Numbered from the stretch's first letter, positions 1-6,965 are shown. The stretch is 12,553 nucleotides of DNA from JBBQVO01 sp038211505 (GCA_038211505.1 JBBQVO010000096.1:1-12553); one strand, 5' to 3'. The notes: generated by a model not told the origin, from the letters alone. Numbers and translations: made by a program.

Positions 1-905
1 TGGCCGGATTGCGGCTGTACGAGCGCTCGCCGATCCGGGCGTTCGTGCGCAACTCCGGCGTGCTCGCGCGGATCTCGCGCACTCTCGATCGCGCCGAGAG
101 TTCGATGCCGCAGGCGCCGGATCGCCCATTCGTACCACCGGCGCAGCCGGACGGTCTGACGCGCACGGTGGCGATGCTCACCGGCTGCGTGATGCCGCAT
201 CTCTATCCGCGCACACATGACGCGACGGTGCGCGTGCTGAACCGTCTTGGCTATCGCGTCGTGTTTCCGGAGGACCAGACGTGTTGCGGCGCACTGAGTG
301 TGCACGCTGGCGATCGCGTCTTCGCGCGCGAGCTGGCGCGGCGCAACATCGACGCGTTTCTGGCTGACGAGGTGGAAGCGATCGTCGTCAATTCCGCCGG
401 CTGCGGCTCGACGATGAAAGAGTATTACGAACTGCTCGCGCACGACGCCGCATACGCCGATCGCGCGCGCCGCTTCGTCGCGATCACGAAAGACGTCCTC
501 GAGTTTGTCGCCGACCATGATCTCGGGACACTGGCGCCGATGCCGATCAGCGTCACGTATCAAGACTCATGTCATCTCGTCCACGCGCAGAAGGTGACGA
601 CGCCGCAGCGCACGCTGCTGCGAGCGATCCCGGGGCTCGATCTGCGTGAGATGAGCGCGCCCGATCGCTGTTGCGGCAGCGCCGGACTGTACAGCTTCGT
701 GCAGCCGGAGATGTCAGCGCGTCTGCTCGACAGCAAGATGGATGACGTTGCGGCGACCGGCGCGACGACGATCGCCACCGCGAATCCGGGCTGCATGCTC
801 CAACTCGAGGCCGGCCTGCGGCAGCGGAAGATCGACGGACGCGTCGTCCACGTGATTGAGCTGATCGACGCGGCGATGCGGTCGCGTGATGCGGCGGCGC
901 GCTAG
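1..905 (+). CDS. glcF: GlcF-like (Fe-S) oxidoreductase, CCG-domain subunit, 5' partial
   Basis: The frame is open from the window edge (first full codon at 3) to TAG at 903-905; TTG at 9 is only the first internal start-like codon, so the gene begins upstream. Counting from that codon as residue 1, two CCG (cysteine-rich) domains are visible: Cys60, Cys92-Cys93-Gly94, Cys132; then Cys188-His189, Cys221-Cys222-Gly223, Cys262. This paired CCG layout is typical of glycolate oxidase iron-sulfur subunit GlcF and its heterodisulfide reductase HdrB/HdrD-like relatives. In GlcF-type proteins the missing N-terminal 100 or so residues carry two [4Fe-4S] ferredoxin motifs, which should lie just outside the window. 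In that family the protein passes electrons from a flavin GlcD-type subunit towards the quinone pool. The exact substrate (glycolate, lactate or another 2-hydroxyacid) cannot be read from this part. The stop overlaps the stop of the convergent kinase. Confidence 0.82.
   Translation, partial: AGLRLYERSPIRAFVRNSGVLARISRTLDRAESSMPQAPDRPFVPPAQPDGLTRTVAMLTGCVMPHLYPRTHDATVRVLNRLGYRVVFPEDQTCCGALSVHAGDRVFARELARRNIDAFLADEVEAIVVNSAGCGSTMKEYYELLAHDAAYADRARRFVAITKDVLEFVADHDLGTLAPMPISVTYQDSCHLVHAQKVTTPQRTLLRAIPGLDLREMSAPDRCCGSAGLYSFVQPEMSARLLDSKMDDVAATGATTIATANPGCMLQLEAGLRQRKIDGRVVHVIELIDAAMRSRDAAAR
902..905. other. Palindromic CTAG holding both convergent stop codons
   Basis: Bases 902-905 read CTAG. 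TAG at 903-905 ends the plus-strand GlcF-like gene, and TAG read on the minus strand (902-904) ends the PfkB kinase gene. The two reading frames overlap by four bases with no spacer, so any transcription terminator for either gene must lie inside the other gene. Confidence 0.9.
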
Positions 906-1909
906 ATCTTCAGCTTCGACTTCACGAGATCGGCGAGCGACGTCTCGGGGCGCGCGCCGTAGTGGCTGATTACCTCCACCGCCGTGATGGAGGCGATGCG
1001 CGCGCAGGTCGCGATATCGTGCCCGTGCGTCAGTCCGAACAGAAAGCCCGATGCGTAGATGTCGCCGGCGCCCGTCGTATCGATGACATGCGCCGGTTCG
1101 GCATCAACGACGTGCACCTCATCGCCGGCGACGATCACGGCGCCCTTCTCGCTGCGCGTCAGCGCCGCAATCTCGCAGCGGCCGCGCACGCGCTGCAACG
1201 CCGCATCGAAGTCCGTGAGCTGATAGAGGGACATGATCTCAATCTCGTTGCCGAAGAGGATGTCGACATGCCCGTCGACGAGATCGACGAACTCCGCCCG
1301 ATGCCGCTCGACGCAGAAGGCGTCTGACAATGTGAGCGCGACCTTGCGGCCGGCGTCGTGAGCGATCCGGGCCGCCTCCAGGAACGCCGCCTTGGCGTCG
1401 GGCGGATCCCACAAATAGCCCTCGAGGTAGGTGATTTGCGAACCGGCGACGATCGCCTCGTCGACGTCGTCCGGCGTTAGCTCGACGGCGGCGCCGAGGT
1501 ACGTGCTCATGGTGCGCTGCGCGTCGGCCGTCACGGCGATCAGGCAGCGGCCGGTCGGCGACCCCGACAACGACGGCGGCACATCGTACGCGACGCCGGC
1601 GGCGCGGATGTCGTGCCGGAAGACGCGGCCGAGCTCGTCGTCGCGTACTTTACCGATGTACGCCGCGCGTCCGCCGAGCGACGCCACACCGACGATCGTG
1701 TTCCCGGCCGAACCGCCGGACATCTCGAGCGCGGGCGGCATGGCGTCGTAGAGCGCAGCCGCGCGCTCGGCGTCGATCAGCGTCATCGCTCCACGTTCGA
1801 GTCCCTGGGACTCGATGAATCCCTCATCGACCTGCGCGATCACGTCGACGAGCGCGTTTCCCAGCGCTACGACGTCGAATCGGACATCATTTGCCGCACC
1901 GTCGCTCAA
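902..1909 (-). CDS. PfkB-family carbohydrate kinase, adenosine kinase-like
   Basis: A 335-residue ribokinase/PfkB-fold kinase. The N-terminal strand with GNALVDV (residues 17-23) starts the fold. PfkB signature 1 (GGSAGNT and following, 65-80) binds substrate. Signature 2, DTTGAGD (277-283), is the anion-hole motif, with Asp283 as catalytic base. Length and the motif set resemble the adenosine kinase-like PfkB group common in bacteria, which would phosphorylate adenosine or a related sugar or nucleoside with ATP in the cytoplasm. Substrate specificity is not provable from motifs, so ribokinase or fructokinase activity remains possible. The start is TTG at 1909-1907, chosen because GGAGG (complement of 1916-1920) lies six bases upstream; no ATG in this frame gives a complete N-terminus. 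The gene is divergent from the nuclease lipoprotein and shares a promoter region with it. Confidence 0.88.
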   Translation of the reverse strand: MSDGAANDVRFDVVALGNALVDVIAQVDEGFIESQGLERGAMTLIDAERAAALYDAMPPALEMSGGSAGNTIVGVASLGGRAAYIGKVRDDELGRVFRHDIRAAGVAYDVPPSLSGSPTGRCLIAVTADAQRTMSTYLGAAVELTPDDVDEAIVAGSQITYLEGYLWDPPDAKAAFLEAARIAHDAGRKVALTLSDAFCVERHRAEFVDLVDGHVDILFGNEIEIMSLYQLTDFDAALQRVRGRCEIAALTRSEKGAVIVAGDEVHVVDAEPAHVIDTTGAGDIYASGFLFGLTHGHDIATCARIASITAVEVISHYGARPETSLADLVKSKLKI

Positions 1910-1976
1910 CTCATGCCTCCCGATGTCTCCGTTCCTCGAATCGTCGTCGATTTGGCGACATCGTCCGTCGCGGCGC

Positions 1977-1988
1977 TATGTTAGCATC
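1977..1988. promoter_or_regulatory. Symmetric divergent -10 region between kinase and nuclease genes
   Basis: The plus strand reads TGTTAGCAT at 1979-1987, an extended -10 (TGn + TAGCAT). The minus strand reads TGCTAACAT over 1986-1978, also an extended -10 (TGC + TAACAT). The two hexamers overlap almost completely. On the plus strand, transcription would start about seven bases on, at or next to the ATG at 1994. On the minus strand it would start near 1971, about 60 bases before the kinase TTG. A possible plus-strand -35 (TTGGCG, 1952-1957) sits at 19 bp only if TATGTT (1977-1982) is taken as the -10. Inferred from sequence only. Confidence 0.5.
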
Positions 1989-1993
1989 CGGCG

Positions 1994-2617
1994 ATGACGC
2001 TGACGACCACCGCGCGGCGCTACCTGACGTTCCTGTTGCTGGCGGTCGCACTTTGCGCGCTCACGGCCTGTGACAGTGCGTCATCAAGCGACTCTCCCGG
2101 CGCTGGCTCGACTTCGTCGCCCGCCGCCGGCTCTTCGCGGACGGCGGTGACGTCAGTTCCGCCGGCTCATCGATGCGCGGCGCCCTACCCGCGACCGCCC
2201 CTGGATTCGACGACGGTCTTCTGCGCCGATCCGGCCAAGATGCAGATCGGCAAGGTCACGCGGATCGTCGATGGCGACACGATTCACGTCGAGATCGATG
2301 GGCACGAAGAGGTCATCCGCTTCTACGGCATCAATTCCACCGAGCGCGGGAAGGCGTGCTTCGAGGAAGCGAAGCAGCGCACTGAGCAGCTCGTCGGCAC
2401 GGAGGTGCGGCTGCTCCCCGACGCGCGCGAGCGCGACCGTTACAACCGCCTCTTGCGTTATGTCTTCGAGCCCGGCGGATCGAGCGTCGATGCCGCGATG
2501 GTCGCCGAGGGCCTCGCCTACGCGTGGCGACAGGATGGTGCCCGCCGCAGCCCGATCATCGCGCTCGAAGACGCGGCCCGCATCGGGCACACGGGCTGTC
2601 TCTGGGCGAACCCTTAA
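1994..2617 (+). CDS. Secreted SNase-like (thermonuclease) lipoprotein
   Basis: 207 residues. A lipoprotein signal (residues 1-26: Arg8-Arg9, hydrophobic core, LTAC lipobox with Cys26) is followed by a Ser/Gly/Pro-rich linker (27-57) and a staphylococcal-nuclease-type domain (about 85-205). Nuclease landmarks: VDGDT (92-96) with metal-side Asp95; Arg109 in IRFYG and Glu117 in NSTE, matching the catalytic Arg35 and Glu43 of S. aureus nuclease; and Arg152 in DRYNRLL, matching Arg87. Family role is Ca2+-dependent hydrolysis of DNA or RNA outside the membrane. The position of the second calcium aspartate (Asp40) is Asn114, and the usual Asp-Thr-Pro-Glu is Asn-Ser-Thr-Glu, so metal use may differ. 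The ATG at 1994 has no Shine-Dalgarno and sits directly downstream of a -10 element, suggesting a leaderless mRNA. It has its own promoter; the next gene downstream also does. Confidence 0.85.
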   Translation: MTLTTTARRYLTFLLLAVALCALTACDSASSSDSPGAGSTSSPAAGSSRTAVTSVPPAHRCAAPYPRPPLDSTTVFCADPAKMQIGKVTRIVDGDTIHVEIDGHEEVIRFYGINSTERGKACFEEAKQRTEQLVGTEVRLLPDARERDRYNRLLRYVFEPGGSSVDAAMVAEGLAYAWRQDGARRSPIIALEDAARIGHTGCLWANP

Positions 2618-2649
2618 GCATCCCGCAGGTTCCGCCGACACTCTCGAAG

Positions 2650-2678
2650 ATGACAGCGCGTCAACATCCTGCTACTAT
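2650..2678 (+). promoter_or_regulatory. Sigma70-type promoter for the duplicated-domain lipoprotein
   Basis: ATGACA (2650-2655, five of six bases of TTGACA), a 17-bp spacer, and TACTAT (2673-2678) preceded by TGC, making an extended -10. Predicted start is near 2685, giving a leader of about 30 bases that contains AAAGGAG at 2702-2708. Confidence 0.6.
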
Positions 2679-2715
2679 CCGGCGCGAGGATGAGAGAGTT
2701 CAAAGGAGTATGCTC

Positions 2716-3651
2716 ATGCGCAGATTCTTGATCCTGCTGGCACCCGTGGCCATCGCCGGCGCGGTGATCGCGGGCTGCGGCGGCAGCGATTCGAAAACAG
2801 TGAAGATCCCGGGCGGCGGCGAAGTCTCGATCAGCAGCAAGCTTCCGGATAACTTCCCGAAGGACTTCCCCGTCTACAGCGGCGCGAAGGTGAAGAGCAG
2901 CTACACCGGCAAGCAGGACGCGCAAACGGGTTCCTTCGTCGCCTGGGAGACAGGCGACAGTGTCGACAAGGTGAAGGAGTTCTACAACTCCGAATTCGCC
3001 AAAGGGCCGTGGAAGGCCACCAACAACTTCGACTCGGCTGACAGCAGCCTGCTCGGCGCCGAAAACACCGGCGCGAAGAAGGCCGCCACAGTCACCATCT
3101 CCCGCACGGGCGATACGACTGCGATCGCCGCCTTCCTCGGCGACAGTGACACATCGGCGTTCGGCGGCTCATCGTCCGATGCAACCTCCAGCAGCGGGAG
3201 CTCAAGCGGCAACAAGACGGCGACACCGGACGACAGCGAGTCGAGCGGCAACACGCCCACCAGCAGCGGCGCGCTGAAGAGTCCGACATCAGAGCCGCTG
3301 CCGCCCGAGGTCAAGGTCTCGAAGGACTTCCCGAGCGACCGGGTGCCGCTGCCGAGCGGCGCGCGCGTGACGAGCATGTCGTCGTTCGGCAGCGCCGGCA
3401 GCAAGACGTTCAGCGTCGAGTTCTACGTGAAGGACAAGCCGGACGTTGTCGCGTCATTCTTCGATACTGAACTGCCGAAGCACGGCTGGGCGAGCGGCTT
3501 CTCATCGCAGTCGAACGGCGAGTACCTCTCGACGTTCGCCGGCGCCGACGCGAACGCCGCTTCGTCCGAAGGCGTCACGATCAGCGCGGCGGATTCCGAT
3601 ACCGCGGGTTACACGAAGGCTACGATCATCGTCTCGACTACCGGCGCGTAG
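2716..3651 (+). CDS. Lipoprotein with two tandem copies of an unnamed domain
   Basis: 311 residues from ATG 2716. This start was chosen because AAAGGAG (2702-2708) is seven bases upstream; the in-frame ATG at 2710 is too close to it. Signal: MRRF, hydrophobic stretch, lipobox IAGC with Cys21, so the mature protein should be anchored in the membrane facing outward. Domain A (about 45-142) and domain B (about 203-307) align with each other: both open with FP.. then SGA(K/R)V, both carry a helix ending FYNSEF/FFDTEL before a (P/G)W, and both close with an Ala-rich stretch and a (V)TIS strand. They are joined by a Ser/Gly/Thr-rich linker (143-199). I do not recognise a named family. The layout suggests an extracellular binding or structural protein. 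Its own promoter precedes it and a strong hairpin follows it, so it is a single-gene unit. Confidence 0.8.
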   Translation: MRRFLILLAPVAIAGAVIAGCGGSDSKTVKIPGGGEVSISSKLPDNFPKDFPVYSGAKVKSSYTGKQDAQTGSFVAWETGDSVDKVKEFYNSEFAKGPWKATNNFDSADSSLLGAENTGAKKAATVTISRTGDTTAIAAFLGDSDTSAFGGSSSDATSSSGSSSGNKTATPDDSESSGNTPTSSGALKSPTSEPLPPEVKVSKDFPSDRVPLPSGARVTSMSSFGSAGSKTFSVEFYVKDKPDVVASFFDTELPKHGWASGFSSQSNGEYLSTFAGADANAASSEGVTISAADSDTAGYTKATIIVSTTGA

Positions 3652-3681
3652 CGACTCGCCGCACAGGTACCATCGCCGAAT

Positions 3682-3709
3682 GGGCTCCGGTCGCGACAGA
3701 CCGGAGCCC
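3682..3709 (+). terminator. Perfect 11-bp hairpin after the lipoprotein gene
   Basis: GGGCTCCGGTC (3682-3692) pairs perfectly with GACCGGAGCCC (3699-3709) around the loop GCGACA, starting 30 bases after the stop at 3651. The trailing sequence is TTCGCTATGCT rather than a pure T-run, so it is a terminator-like hairpin, possibly a less efficient one. TATGCT at 3715-3720, directly behind it, could serve as the -10 for moeA. Confidence 0.6.
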
Positions 3710-3750
3710 TTCGCTATGCTGACGGCGCCGAGCATTAGAAGGACGACGCA

Positions 3751-4998
3751 TTGATCTCCGTTGAAGAAGCGCTCGAACGTATCCTCGCGAACGTGCCGCT
3801 GCTCGAAGTGGAGGAGAAGCCGATCCTCGACGCGCTCGGCCAGGTCGTGGTCGACGACATTGCGTCGCCATTGAACATCCCGCCGCTCGACAACACGGCC
3901 ATGGATGGCTACGCCGTCCGTGCCGCCGATACGAATGGCGCGACCGAGCGCGCCGTCATTCAGCTCCGCGTCGTCGGTGAGCTGGCGGCGGGCTATTTGT
4001 TCGACGGGCGCGTGGAAGCTGGAACGGCGGTGCGCATCATGACGGGCGCGCCGATGCCTGCCGGCGCCGACGCCGTCGTCCCGTTCGAGGAGACGGACGA
4101 GCCGTCCGGCCGCGCGTTCGGCGCCTTCGCCAAGTCGCGCGACGTCGTCGGCATTCTCAAGGCGGCCGAACCTGGCGCGAATATCCGTCGCGCCGCCGAG
4201 GATGTTCGCATCGGGCAGCCGATCATCGCCAAAGGCAGCGTGTTACATCCGGCGCAGATCGGCGTGCTGGCGTCGCTCGGCATGGCGACGGTGCGCGTGC
4301 ACCGGCGGCCCGTCGTGGCGATCCTCTCGACCGGCGACGAGGTGCGCGAGCCAGGCACGGAGCTACGCCCGGGACAGATCTACGACAGCAACGCCCACAG
4401 CATCTCGGCGATGGTGCTGGCGAACGGCGGCATCCCGAAGCGTCTGGGCATCGCCAAAGACACCGTCGAGGCGCTCACGGCGAAGCTGCGCGAAGGCCTC
4501 GAGGCCGACCTGCTCGTGACCTCGGCAGGCGTCTCTCGCGGCGACTACGATGTCGTCAAGGATGTGCTGGCGAAAGAAGGCGAGGTAGATTTCTGGACGG
4601 TGCGCATGCGGCCGGGCAAGCCGCTGGCGTTCGGCGCATTCCCGTCGGGCGGGCGGCGCGTCCCGCACATCGGCCTTCCCGGCAACCCCGTCAGCTCGAT
4701 GGTCTCGTTCGAACTCTTCGGCCGGCCCGCCATCTACAAAATGCTCGGCCGCGCCGATGCCGCGCGGCCGCGCGTCCGCGCGATCGCCGAAGAGGCGATT
4801 CCGAACACGGATGCACGTCGCGTCTTCGCCCGCGCGATCGTGACGGAGCGCGACGGACGCTACTACGCCGCGCTCACCGGCCCCCAGGGCTCTGGCATCC
4901 TCACATCGATGGCCGTCGCGAACGCGCTGGCGATCGTGCCGGAGGACGTTCCGGCGATCGCGATCGGCGACGAAGTCGAAGCGATGCTGCTCGACTGA
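3751..4998 (+). CDS. moeA: Molybdopterin molybdenumtransferase MoeA
   Basis: 415 residues, the normal length for MoeA, which inserts molybdate into adenylylated molybdopterin in the cytoplasm to finish molybdenum cofactor. Visible blocks: PPLDNTAMDGYAV (44-56), TGAPMPAGADAVVP (98-111), GANIRRAAED (142-151), the MoCF-type nucleotide core ILSTGDE (191-197) followed by PGQIYDSN (207-214), SAGVSRGDYD (258-267), MRPGKPLAFG (286-295) and GLPGNPVSS (308-316). The start is TTG at 3751, backed by AGAAGGA (3737-3743) seven bases upstream; no ATG is available at the conserved N-terminus. It is a lone gene here, with no other moa/mob/mog gene in view. It implies molybdo- or tungsto-enzymes elsewhere in the genome. 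It converges on the Gmad2-like lipoprotein with 38 bases between stops. Confidence 0.95.
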   Translation: MISVEEALERILANVPLLEVEEKPILDALGQVVVDDIASPLNIPPLDNTAMDGYAVRAADTNGATERAVIQLRVVGELAAGYLFDGRVEAGTAVRIMTGAPMPAGADAVVPFEETDEPSGRAFGAFAKSRDVVGILKAAEPGANIRRAAEDVRIGQPIIAKGSVLHPAQIGVLASLGMATVRVHRRPVVAILSTGDEVREPGTELRPGQIYDSNAHSISAMVLANGGIPKRLGIAKDTVEALTAKLREGLEADLLVTSAGVSRGDYDVVKDVLAKEGEVDFWTVRMRPGKPLAFGAFPSGGRRVPHIGLPGNPVSSMVSFELFGRPAIYKMLGRADAARPRVRAIAEEAIPNTDARRVFARAIVTERDGRYYAALTGPQGSGILTSMAVANALAIVPEDVPAIAIGDEVEAMLLD

Positions 4999-5010
4999 CG
5001 CCATCGACAA

Positions 5011-5031
5011 CGCATTTCCGAATCGAAAGCG
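5011..5031. terminator. Possible bidirectional hairpin between convergent genes
   Basis: CGC-(A)-TTTC (5011-5018) pairs with GAAAGCG (5025-5031) around CGAATC, a seven-pair stem with one bulged A. It sits in the 38-bp gap between the stops of moeA (+) and the Gmad2-like lipoprotein (-), where a shared terminator would be expected. The stem is short and has no clear U-tract. Confidence 0.3.
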
Positions 5032-5036
5032 CCGGG

Positions 5037-5843
5037 CTACGTCGTGATGCGAATTGGGTTCGCGAACTCGTTTTCGACGGCCCCGTTGCGCGCGCTCAGG
5101 TTGTACGCGGCGATCTCGTACGTGCCCGTCGCCACGCCGCTGAGGTCGAACGACGTCTGCCAAGGGGCACGCTCGGGCGCTCCGGCGGAAGCCTTCACGC
5201 TCTGCTTTTGGATAGCCGTGCCCTGAGCGTCGCGCAACTCAACGACGAGCGCTGCTTCGAACACGCTTGCTTCGCCGCTCACGTTGAGCGTGGTCAGCGC
5301 CTGCACGTCGGCGTTGCAGGCGGGCGTCGCGATGACAATATTCGGCGGCGTCGTGGTGACCTGGACGCGCCTCGTGACGAGCGATTGGACACTTCCATCC
5401 TTCGCGCTCAGCGTAAACGCGCGAAGTGTCACCTCCGTATCGGCTGCGGGAGGCGCGAACGCGAGCGCCGTTTTCCAGGATCCGGCAGTTCCAACGGCGC
5501 CGGGAGTCGGCACGTTGCGCTGGCAGAGCACCTTGCCGGCGCCGTCGACCGCGGCGACAACGAGCGCGCCGTCCGACACATTCGCCACCCCGGTGACCGG
5601 GATCGGCACAGCAAGGCGCTCGCCGTCGATCGGCGATTGGATCGCGATCGCGGCAATGGTCACGGTGCCGGACGTCGCTGGCGTGGAAGTAGGCGGAAGT
5701 GACGCGCGCGCCGTTGCCGTGCCAGTCGGCGCGACTCGAGGCGTCGCCGTCGCCGACGAACCGCCGCCGCCGCAGGCGGTGGCGAGCAGAGCAACGGAGA
5801 TCGAGGCGAGAACGATACTGATGCGACGGGTGATCCGGATCAC
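5037..5843 (-). CDS. Lipoprotein with two Gmad2-like Ig domains
   Basis: 268 residues from GTG at 5843-5841, chosen because AAAGGAG (complement of 5849-5855) lies five bases upstream and the signal peptide starts here; the frame stays open far upstream, but that stretch is antisense to fmt. Signal: MIRITRR, hydrophobic core, lipobox ATAC with Cys24; then a Gly run and a Thr/Ala/Pro linker (29-60). Two repeats follow, about 66-163 and 168-267. Each opens with I.I.(S/T)P, has a V(S/T)G.A strand, a VV....D..G strand and ends with (A/N)LSA(K/R)(D/N)G plus a final strand. This is the pattern of the Gmad2 immunoglobulin-like domain first noted in spore-germination proteins and widespread in other bacterial envelope lipoproteins. 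Ligand is unknown. Domain 1 and domain 2 are clearly related, so the protein arose by duplication. Divergent from fmt. Confidence 0.83.
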   Translation of the reverse strand: MIRITRRISIVLASISVALLATACGGGGSSATATPRVAPTGTATARASLPPTSTPATSGTVTIAAIAIQSPIDGERLAVPIPVTGVANVSDGALVVAAVDGAGKVLCQRNVPTPGAVGTAGSWKTALAFAPPAADTEVTLRAFTLSAKDGSVQSLVTRRVQVTTTPPNIVIATPACNADVQALTTLNVSGEASVFEAALVVELRDAQGTAIQKQSVKASAGAPERAPWQTSFDLSGVATGTYEIAAYNLSARNGAVENEFANPIRITT

Positions 5844-5886
5844 GCGGACTCCTTTGAAGTTGTGTGCGCAGGACGTGACGATGTTG

Positions 5887-5892
5887 AGTATA
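5887..5892 (-). promoter_or_regulatory. -10 element for the Gmad2-like lipoprotein
   Basis: The minus strand reads TATACT (complement of 5887-5892), one base from TATAAT. Transcription would start near 5880, giving a leader of about 37 bases with AAAGGAG in front of the GTG. No convincing -35 was seen at 16-18 bp. Confidence 0.45.
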
Positions 5893-5912
5893 CGTGTCGT
5901 CCGCGCATGACA

Positions 5913-5921
5913 TGTTATGCT
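5913..5921 (+). promoter_or_regulatory. Extended -10 for fmt, likely leaderless
   Basis: TGTTATGCT: TGn followed by hexamer TATGCT (5916-5921), with fmt ATG at 5929, seven bases after the hexamer. That is the normal distance to a transcription start, so the mRNA would begin at the start codon. There is no Shine-Dalgarno here. The nuclease gene at 1994 has the same arrangement. Confidence 0.5.
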
Positions 5922-5928
5922 CGTCGCA

Positions 5929-6921
5929 ATGCGCATCGTCTTCATGGGCTCGCCGGAGTTCGCGCTGCCGTCGCTCCGACGGCTGATCGACAGCGAACAC
6001 GAGGTTGTCGCTGTGTACACGCAGCCCGACCGGCCCGTCGGACGCGGACGTAAGCTCGCCCCGCCACCGGTGAAGCTCCTCGCGCTTGAGCACCAACTCG
6101 ATGTCCGCCAGCCGCCGTCGATCAGCGATCCCGCCGTCGTCGAGGAAATGCGGGGGCTTGCGCCGGATATCGGGGTCATCGCCGCTTACGGCCAGATCCT
6201 ACGGCAGCGCGTGCTCGATGTGCCGCCGCTAGGTGTCCTCAACGTCCATGCGTCGCTGTTGCCGCGCTGGCGCGGCGCGGCGCCGATTCCGGCGGCGATC
6301 CTCGCCGGCGATGAGGAGACCGGCGCGACGATCATGCGCGTTGTGCGCGAGCTGGATGCTGGACCGATGATCGACGCCGTGCGCGTCCCCGTCAACGCGC
6401 AAGACACCACCGCGACGCTGACGCCGCGCATCGCCGACGCCGGCGCCGATCGGTTGCTCGACGTGCTCGGGCGTATCGTCGCGGGCGACGTTCCGGCGGC
6501 GGAGCAAGCTCGTGCGGAGGCAACATTCGCGCCACAGATCAAGAAGACGGACGCACTGATTGACTGGGCTCGCGACGGCGCCGATCATATCTGGCGCAAG
6601 GTTCGCGCATACAACCCGTGGCCCGTCGCCTACAGCTATCTCGATGGCCAACCGCTGCGCATCCTTGAGTGCATTCCGCTGGCCCATCACCCGGCCGCTG
6701 ATCCGGGCACGATCGTGTCGCTCGGCGACGGTGACACTTCAGCGCAACCGAACGCAGGCTTCGCCGTAGTGGCGGCGGACGGCGTTGTCGGAGTGATGAC
6801 CGTGCAGGGCGCCGGCGGCAACGCGATGGCCGCGTCAGCGTACCTGCGCGGCCACGCGGACATCATGGGCAAGCGCATGTCCTCGGAGCTCACCACAGAG
6901 GCAGAGCGGCACAAAGTTTAG
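5929..6921 (+). CDS. fmt: Methionyl-tRNA formyltransferase
   Basis: 330 residues. It transfers a formyl group from 10-formyltetrahydrofolate to Met-tRNA(fMet) in the cytoplasm for translation initiation. The N-terminus MRIVFMGSPEFALPSL is the typical Fmt opening, which selects ATG 5929 over the in-frame ATG at 5917. The formyltransferase domain (1 to about 180) carries QPDRPVGRGRK (32-42), the catalytic block NVHASLLPRWRGAAP with Asn105 and His107, and Asp143 in ELDAG. The C-terminal tRNA-binding domain includes IDWARD and RAYNPWPVAY. All residues expected of an active enzyme are present. The usual neighbour def (peptide deformylase) is not in view; the gene stands alone, divergent from a lipoprotein and followed by a repeat-rich gap. 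A hairpin at 6947-6965 may terminate it. Confidence 0.96.
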   Translation: MRIVFMGSPEFALPSLRRLIDSEHEVVAVYTQPDRPVGRGRKLAPPPVKLLALEHQLDVRQPPSISDPAVVEEMRGLAPDIGVIAAYGQILRQRVLDVPPLGVLNVHASLLPRWRGAAPIPAAILAGDEETGATIMRVVRELDAGPMIDAVRVPVNAQDTTATLTPRIADAGADRLLDVLGRIVAGDVPAAEQARAEATFAPQIKKTDALIDWARDGADHIWRKVRAYNPWPVAYSYLDGQPLRILECIPLAHHPAADPGTIVSLGDGDTSAQPNAGFAVVAADGVVGVMTVQGAGGNAMAASAYLRGHADIMGKRMSSELTTEAERHKV

Positions 6922-6946
6922 GTTGTTGTCTCGCTCAGAAATCGCG

Positions 6947-6965
6947 CCGCGATCCTCCATCGCGG
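6947..6965 (+). terminator. Candidate fmt terminator hairpin
   Basis: CCGCGAT (6947-6953) and ATCGCGG (6959-6965) form a perfect 7-bp stem around CCTCC, 26 bases after the fmt stop. Only TT follows, so termination strength is uncertain. Confidence 0.4.

Noticed and set aside
2524..2715. Upstream in-frame extension of the duplicated-domain lipoprotein
   Set aside because: It overlaps the nuclease gene and the promoter, and would bury the signal peptide inside the protein; ATG 2716 has AAAGGAG at the right distance.
3682..3750. Riboswitch (for example a Moco-type RNA) in front of moeA
   Set aside because: The space is only about 100 bases and is taken up by a simple perfect hairpin and the ribosome site; no multi-arm structure seen.
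4363..5163. Minus-strand open frame antisense to moeA
   Set aside because: Composition is Arg/His/Asp/Ala-rich with no motif, and it lies opposite a clear moeA.
5917..5928. ATG 5917 as the fmt start
   Set aside because: Adds four residues before the conserved MRIVFMGSPEF opening and overlaps the -10 element; ATG 5929 fits family alignments.
5844..6179. N-terminal extension of the Gmad2-like lipoprotein frame into fmt
   Set aside because: The added residues have no protein character and are antisense to fmt; the GTG at 5843 has a Shine-Dalgarno and starts a proper lipoprotein signal.
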